A stretch of 64,000 bases of DNA. It comes from Macquaria australasica (taxonomy: Eukaryota; Chordata; Actinopteri; Centrarchiformes; Percichthyidae). Where the stretch lies: contig SEMN01000087.1 in NCBI GenBank assembly GCA_005408345.1, positions 124,001 to 188,000 on the forward strand. Reading direction: 5' to 3'. Below the pieces are notes generated by a model. The model was not told the DNA's origin, searched no databases, and saw only the letters and a list, made by a program, of their open reading frames with translations. The position numbers and the translations under genes were made by a program. This document shows positions 57,306 to 64,000 of the stretch, piece by piece (the stretch's first letter is position 1; each line of letters opens with the position of its first letter).

Positions 57306-60300
57306 AGTTCAGCAGTGAACACAGTAATGCTTTTGGAATGTGGGAGAAAGAATTTGCAGAGCTCCCACCTGGCCAACCACTGCACAAAGCAGGTGTGGCT
57401 GTCAGAATTTGAAAAATACAAAAGTCATGCAACGCACACCCAGAAAAGGGAGCTTTTTGCCACTTTCAGAATGTCAGAATAGAACTTCTTTGGGAGTATA
57501 CTCTTAATGCTGCTGAGGCAACAGCTGATAAAGTGATGCTGCAACCTGCTCTTTTCAACCATCAGCAACCACTTGACTGTGATATAGAAACCACAAAACA
57601 AGCCACTGTCATACAGCACATAGCAAATACAACTCCTGCCAATCATACATATGATTCCCAAGGACTTAATATAATATATCACCTTATGGCCTAAATCCCA
57701 TGGCCCTATATGACAGAATGATTGATGCTGGAGTGGCTATACTTAATACACAATGGAGAGGCTGTAGTTGGTGCACTTGAGGCCAATCAGACAGCCTGCC
57801 TGCATGCAGAGAGGCCAAGTTAACATCTGACTGTCCTTGAAAGCTGGCACCATGCTATTCCACAGTGCCATAATAGCTGGCTGGATGAGAGCAGCTGCAG
57901 AGGGCCTTAATTCCCAGGCTATGAGGTATCATCAGGTCTCTGCGGTTTACCGTCTGTCAAACTCTGTATGCGATTGCTTGTGGGCAGGTCACAAAGTAGG
58001 CAGAGATCACAAACCCATAGCAGTCCCCTGAGCAATGGGCTGAGGTGGCCCAGGGAGAGTTTTTTGTTAAATTCCCCTCTCAGGGAAACAGCAGGGCTGT
58101 GTCAGGTCGCCAATGTTCTGCTCTAGACAGTCGAATCACTACAGGACGTAACAGGACATTACTCGATGGAAATAACCATTTCCAGCACGACACTGCGGCT
58201 AAAAGAGGTGGGCACGCTGAGTTAACCTACTTAGAAAAAGCATCTACAGCCTTTTAAGCAGCAAGGAGGCAGTCAGTGAAGAAAATAAACAAAACCATGC
58301 TACAACTGAGCCAAAGCAGGTTCTGCCTGTGCAGTAAAACACATGAAAACAGTCTATTTATGTCGAGATTCAGTTCATCTGTGAGTCACTGCTTTGGGTC
58401 AAGGATGCAAGAGGTTTGGCAAGAAATAACAAAGTGTGTCGTGAGAAGAGCACAGACAGATTTGTTAAGAGGAGAAACAAAACTCGAGACAAAACTGGCC
58501 TGAATTCAAACTCACTGTGGAAGGTAACAGTGCAATCAAGGCCACAGCAGACACACAGTAAAGAACACACAGAAGAACATACTGCTCTTACCTGATATGG
58601 TCACAATCAATATTGAATTGATGGAAAGAGAGGATCCACATGGAAAAAAGAGAGAAAAAAAGTACAGTCAATCATCACATAAAGTTTAACATTTGTTTCA
58701 TATTACAGGTGCCCAAGTCATCTGTTATATTCAGTGACATTGGAATATAGAAAATCCTTATAGTCCATGGGTCACAAAAACAACTTCAAGACATTCACCA
58801 AGCCATCTCAAGATGATATTGAAAATAGCTCAGCTGACACAGACAAAGAAGTGGGACAGGTGAAACTCATAATGAGGCAATAAGAGCTAACATTATTCCA
58901 TTTGCTAAAAGAGAAGCAGTGCCCAATGCCTCCTGAAATTATGACGGAGAATGTAATACTTTCTGTCCTGGCATGAATTGATTTGATGTGAGATCTGCCA
59001 TGTGTGCACAAACCATGAAGAAGACAGGTTATATGAATCAAATTACCACAGAAAACAAGCACTATTCATATTCATTACACTAAACTGGCAGGCTGCCTTC
59101 AACTGGACATATATTGGAATGTACAGGCACAGTAATAAAGGTGCCCTGTACAATCCCCTGCATCAAAATCAATTCAGGCTACGTGTGAGTAAATAAAACA
59201 TTTTTAAGCCATCAAACTGAATCCAAACAGTCACCTTGAGAACCTTAAGTTAAATCTATGAAAAACCAAAACTTCTTCCTACTGTTTTGAAAAACTTGGT
59301 GGAGAAGAGCCACAATACATATTTGGCCTATTTCCTATTTTTCTATTTCATTTCATCAAAATAACAACATATTGTTGCAGAGCTGCTGCACAGCAACCAT
59401 CCACAGTGACACTCAAACTGGTCTCTCTCCTGCTGTAACTATACCCCGCTTTTAAAAATACAAAGAGCAGTGACAGCACATCCGCGAGATTTTCTATACC
59501 ATACATATTCATATGTGTGGCTGGTACAGTTTACTGCTGAAGCTTTTTTTTTTTTAGAAAGGTAATATTATACCTGCGGAAGTCTAAGAACCGTCTTTGA
59601 ACCACAAACTGCATGCACAAAGGAAGGTCAGATAACTCAACTTCCATTTGTTTATGACAAGTTTCACAAACGCATTACAAGAATTCACCACAATGAAATG
59701 ATATGAGTGCAACTGAGGTGGGGTAGTGGAGTAGAGAGGAGAGGACCTGCTGTCATCTACAGTGGTTAAATTGTTCTCAGTCCCTTGCTCTGTAACAGAA
59801 ACATGAGAGCAGGGATCTTGGTGTTTTACTAGAGTGTAAATCCACACAAAATCAAGGACAATACACACATGTTACCATCTATGACATGTTCAGCCCTTGG
59901 GTGGTGACCCCTGTCTGTATCAGACAGGTCTTAATCCCAATATCCGTCATGTTTCATTATGCAGTGTGGTTTTTCTTAGGTCCCACTAGTGAGATAGATA
60001 TTAGATGCCAGCATTTTCAGAGCCCTAAGGGTTTAGACTTTCTCGGAGGTGTGGACAGCTCGGAACAATCAGTCAGCCTGCAGACAGCCTCTCCTTGTCA
60101 TTACTCTCAGTGTGACTGAGTCGGGAGAGAGAGAATTTTTTTTTCTAACCAGCAGGCGTTCTCTGCACACTCCTAGCGGGGCCCTTGGTCCCCCATCCAT
60201 CTGCTGGCCATCCCTCACAGTCATTAATTCTGCCTGTCCCCAGGTGGTTGCTAGTTGGTGCAATGTGATTAAGCTCAAATGAACCACCAGGAATAAATAG

Positions 60301-60790
60301 AAGCTTGAGCCCCTCAGAGGAGACTGTGGAGAGAGAGTTGAGAGAATATGCTGACAGATCTTTCTGATCACAAGGTGTGAGGGACTGTTTGTTTCTGTGG
60401 GCTCCAAACCAATGACACACTGTTTTGACTGCAAAGCAAACTTGATTTTAAGGGTTTCTTAAAGAAAGATGAGGTGTGGTAACAGAAATGGCTGATGGCA
60501 ACTGTTTAAAATCTGACTAAACTCAACAACCTGGATGAAGGTATTTATGAATACATACATCATGCATCAGTCACAGCCTGTCTAGATAACATGAACATGC
60601 CATACCATTTGGAGGCTAAAGTAAATCTTAAGAGAAGTGGGTTCCCGTGCCAATTGAGTTAAGTGTTTCAGTAAGCCTCCAATTTCTTTAACTGAAGACT
60701 CACCTCTATCTTAAGTTCTGATACATGCATGGCTGGATAACTAAACGGGCCAACCCCCTGACCCCTTGGGCCCCTGGGCCAGAGCCAGTT

Positions 60791-60938
60791 GACAAACGAC
60801 TACAAAGAGAGACAAAAGGACCACAAAGACATGCAAAATGATTATAAAGAAAAGCAAAATGACTATAAAGAAGGAAAATTATTACAAAGAGATGTAAAAT
60901 GACCACAAAGAGACGCAAAATACAAACAGATGCAAAGC
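60791..60938 (+). repeat. degenerate minisatellite, unit about 17-22 bp
   Basis: About seven diverged copies of a unit like AAAATGACYAYAAAGAGAYGC. All retain an AAAATGA- and ACAAAGAGA-like core. Confidence 0.8.
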
Positions 60939-61671
60939 TTTTTCATGTCTGTGCCTAGGGGACCATTATCTAATAAATATATGTAGTATATTTTCATGAC
61001 CAATGCCAAAATGTATACAAGACGGATGTTACGGATAGTAACGTCATGCTAGTAAAATGTCATTTCTGAAATGGAATTTGGTACTGGCTCCAATCCTACT
61101 GGCCCCACTTGTATGATCTGTCATTACGAATAGTTCTGCACCAACTGATATTTGGAACAAACATGCACTGATTGGCCAGATGTTGATGCTCATCACTTGT
61201 CATACCTTTCTATTCTGCTGGCCACCCATGTTCCTCTGAGCTATCCCTGCATTTCTCTATGACAACTACTATTGAGTGGCTCTCCAACCTTTGTCCTTGT
61301 CTCTCCTGGGGCTGCTCTGCTTGGGGCTCTCTCAAAGGCCTGTCAACCCTGCTCTTTCCAGTGACTCAGCATATTGACAAGCTGTCTGCAGAGTGGCTGG
61401 GCCATACGAGCCAGACGTCTGAGCTCAACAGGGTCTGAGTGTGCAGATCGTGCACCTGCCTTTTGAAGTGGATGTGATGGAAATGCTATCAAGACTGGTC
61501 CATCTGTCCTGTTGGCTATTGTGTGCATGGGTTTACAAATCCGGACAAAAAGGATGATGTACAGGGTGATGTTTAATAGCTCTGCTCACTGTTGTCAGTA
61601 CTGAGTTTAGGGGGAGGGCGGAGAGAAGTGATGCCAACTGCAGGGGCTTAATGAAACGAAGATATGAAAAC

Positions 61672-61699
61672 TGGTGTGTGTGTGTGTGTGTGTGTGTGT
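61672..61699. repeat. (GT)n microsatellite
   Basis: About 14 GT units with a TT interruption near the end. Confidence 0.88.
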
Positions 61700-63137
61700 T
61701 TGTGTGTCACTAAGCATTTCAGCATTCTCCACTGATGTGATGAAGCAAAAACCAGGGTTAAAAGGGATGAAAGGTGCTCATCACAAACCCACAAGGCATC
61801 TCCTCCCAAGGTCTTTAGTTAATTACATTTCATTTGTGTGGCTGGTTTCAACGCTATCTCCTCACAGAAGAGGGGGTGCACAACAGCACTACCATAGCTG
61901 TGGAAGCATCATTAAAACACAGATGGACCCCTGATCAGAACATCTGCTAGGAAAGATAATGAGAAGTATGAATATCTGACTTTCACCACCTGTCCCTGAA
62001 CCCAGTGTGACACAACACCACATACCCACCCCACCTCTTTTTCTTCTTTGCTCTCCAAAGCCATATTCAGGATTCTCAATATTAGTACAGGCTGACCTCC
62101 TTCTCTCCTTACTCCTCCAGGATGTTTGATCATGTCTTCAGCCTTCATTTTGCAGGTCCAGTCCTCCTAATCACAGCCATCTGGGCCTGTTTTGCCTCTG
62201 GCCTATGTTGCTGCATTTATGCAGACGTTTGATCCCAGATCTGGGCATAAAATCCCTATAGAGGCTTAGCAGGTACTAGTTAGTTTGGAGCTAACAATTT
62301 TGCTAAAAATGGATGAAAAGTGTAAATACAAGCTTGTACCAGTCTGATTGTAATATCAAATGAGAGATGCATGTTACCATTCACATTAGTATCCAAATCC
62401 ATTAGATTAAGATTAATATTATTAATTTTAAACTACTGCATTGTAAAATGACAATACAGTTCTAATGCATATTATATAATGTTGCATGGGAGAAATTTAA
62501 ACAGAAACCTTTCTGTAAAGTTAATCAAATTTTAGCACTTTGCATCTTTTACATCAACCTACAAGTTAGCTAAACTATTTTGTTACTCATTTTCCAAATG
62601 CTTCCACCTTAGTAGTGCAAAATCTAGGACTTAATAGCCATTATATAATGTCTGAACTTCCACACAGCAGATACAACCAGCCCATGAGGTGTGAATGCTT
62701 AACATTATGTGCAGTCATCACTGCATCAAAGTGCTGTGAAGTTGTACTGCTGAAAGCTCAGGAGATCAACAAGACAACCACCTGTCTATTCTGAGTTTAG
62801 GATCTGTTGCGGTTGTGAGAGCTGAAGAGATCCATTTCAAATTCTACAGCGGCTCGTGTAGGGATTCAGAGGGAAGATTTGCGGAGTTAAAGTGAAACTC
62901 AAAAAACTCTAAATCTTTTCAGAATATCTCTCTAAATCTTTAGAGAGCTGACCCTTGCCCCACTGAAGGAATGATGCATCTATGACAGGAGATGTACAGT
63001 AGGGGGCAGGAAGGCAGTGAGCATACAGCGAAGGTGTATGTAGGCTACTTCCCAGCTGCTATGATCCCTCATGATCTCCTTGTAAGAACATTGACTATTA
63101 GTAATATTGCCTTTCAGTTACTGTACTATTAACTTGC

Positions 63138-63600
63138 ACTGCATTGGCATTGGCAGAGTTAAAAGGAAGAGCATTAGGATCTGTGATGAATAAAATGAAA
63201 TTGTGTCCTTACCTTGGTTTTTCAACCTTTTCAAAACTTTATGATTCAATAGTAGGATCAATTTTATTTTATGCTGCAGGAGTGTGGGGTTTTAAGGATG
63301 CCCCTGACAATAATGCTATCCATAGTCGAGTCGATCCATGAGGCGCTTTCTTGGCAGGCATAAATACACTATAAAGTGGGCTGTTGAAGGGGACATGGGA
63401 TGAGAATCATGTCTTGTAAAGCAGAGATGTGAAATAGTTAGGCTGTGGAACCGCCTTGTCCAGTTACCAGAGGAAAAAAATCTTTAACTGGGAAAGAGCA
63501 CACAATTATCCTTGGTCAAGAGAGGTTGCTGCAATATTTTCTCTTTCTGATTTACATTTTATTTTCAGGAGTAATTTGGAGTGTAATACAAATATAGTCA
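63138..63600 (+). pseudogene. decayed LINE reverse-transcriptase C-terminal fragment
   Basis: One frame encodes FSTFSKLYDS and YAAGVWGFKD, typical of the region just after the RT domain in fish non-LTR retrotransposons. Further on come RCEIVRLWNRLV and, in another frame, KIFNWERAHNYPWSREVAAI. The copy is 5' truncated and broken by in-frame stops (TGA near 63399, TAA near 63485) and at least one frame change, so it is not functional. The family cannot be named from this fragment. Confidence 0.75.
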
Positions 63601-63869
63601 AACACATTTTGAATTTGTGGAACTGGGGTCTTGTAAGCTCATATGGGCTGGGCACTATATGGTGCAGGACTCTTAAATAAACAAATCAGTTAATCAGTAA
63701 TGTCCTGCATCTGGAAAACAGCACACCTGCAGGGACACATAGGGACACGTAATTATGGTGTGTGCACAGCTCCTATGTATTGAGGAATTCTTCTGATGGA
63801 ATGTATCATAGTCCTGCCATGCATTGTGGCTGTGTGGAATGCCTTTTCATTGACAGCAGTGGCAGTCAC

Positions 63870-63964
63870 CTTCCCAGCTGCAGTCGGAGCTGGCCGCATT
63901 TCATTATTACACTGTTGCACCAATCCTTGAGCTCTCTCACCAGGCTGTCCTCGTCAACCAGGAC
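63870..63964 (-). CDS. unassigned candidate exon
   Basis: 95 bp between the acceptor cacatcgtcag and the donor GGGAAG|GTGACT. Only one of the three frames is open. It encodes VDEDSLVRELKDWCNSVIM followed by KCGQLRLQLG, an amphipathic, helix-like sequence reminiscent of spectrin-type repeats. I do not recognise the protein. It is on the same strand as magi3. It could belong to an upstream neighbour, be an unrecognised alternative exon, or be chance. Confidence 0.3.
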
Positions 63965-64000
63965 CTGACGATGTGAAGTACGCCCTCCTGTGCCTCTCCA

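Larger units (their letters stand above)
38168..64000 (-). other. magi3 intron 1 (large, incomplete) with scattered repeats
   Basis: 25.8 kb upstream of the first in-window exon. The next exon should carry the start codon and most of PDZ0 and end in phase 1; no such sequence is visible on the minus strand. The separately listed repeats are in this block. Stretches with nothing recognised include 38400-41880, 42500-44730, 45110-47130, 48400-54300, 54910-57060, 57310-60780 and 60940-63130. If the candidate exon at 63870 belongs to another gene, the intron may end before it. Confidence 0.55.

Noticed and set aside
60069..60434. 121-codon minus-strand frame, considered as possible magi3 exon 1
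   Set aside because: Lacks the expected basic N-terminus and PDZ0 motifs, and does not end in the required phase at a donor.
1..64000. CRISPR, toxin-antitoxin, phage or other prokaryotic-style systems
   Set aside because: The whole window is vertebrate intron-exon DNA. The direct repeats seen are microsatellites, minisatellites and transposon copies, not spaced arrays.

Overview
The window is vertebrate, almost certainly teleost (percomorph-like), genomic DNA. It shows small coding exons with GT-AG introns, many (CA)n/(GT)n microsatellites, and several interspersed repeats of kinds common in spiny-rayed fish: a tRNA-derived SINE, non-autonomous DNA transposons with terminal inverted repeats, and a decayed LINE. 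There are no bacterial-style operons, phage, CRISPR arrays or defence systems.

The only gene that can be assigned with confidence is on the minus strand. It is an ortholog of MAGI3, the membrane-associated guanylate kinase scaffold with inverted domain order. Nineteen internal exons between 38167 and 1070 join in a consistent reading frame to give about 1,033 codons. In order they encode the end of PDZ0, the truncated guanylate-kinase-like (GuK) domain, WW1, WW2, and PDZ1 to PDZ5. Phases match at every junction and every intron is GT-AG. MAGI3 rather than MAGI1 or MAGI2 is indicated by remembered landmark segments, for example the GuK-WW linker, the PDZ4-PDZ5 linker and the sequence of PDZ5. 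The first exon (start codon and most of PDZ0) is not in the window and should lie beyond 64000. The C-terminal tail is either a short candidate terminal exon at 348-403 or lies beyond position 1.

Layout from left to right: 1-1069 is the 3' intron plus the candidate last exon. 1070-9139 holds ten exons (PDZ5 back to the PDZ2-PDZ3 linker). 11161-13638 holds PDZ2 and PDZ1. 17642-21494 holds WW2 and WW1. 23810-24016 holds the end of GuK and an acidic linker. 32788-32907 holds the GuK core. 38051-38167 holds the PDZ0/GuK junction. 38168-64000 reads as large intron 1, without a recognisable MAGI3 exon.

The introns carry at least five copies of one TIR-bearing repeat family, about five other miniature inverted-repeat elements (some hAT-like), a SINE with a deleted B box, fragments of two further common fish repeats, two minisatellites, many microsatellites and a G-quadruplex-type G run. 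Near the right end is a broken LINE reverse-transcriptase fragment on the plus strand, then an unassigned candidate exon on the minus strand. I found no new biological system. The most useful follow-ups are the true C-terminus, the histidine-rich PDZ1-PDZ2 linker, the repeat family, and the unassigned exon at 63870-63964.
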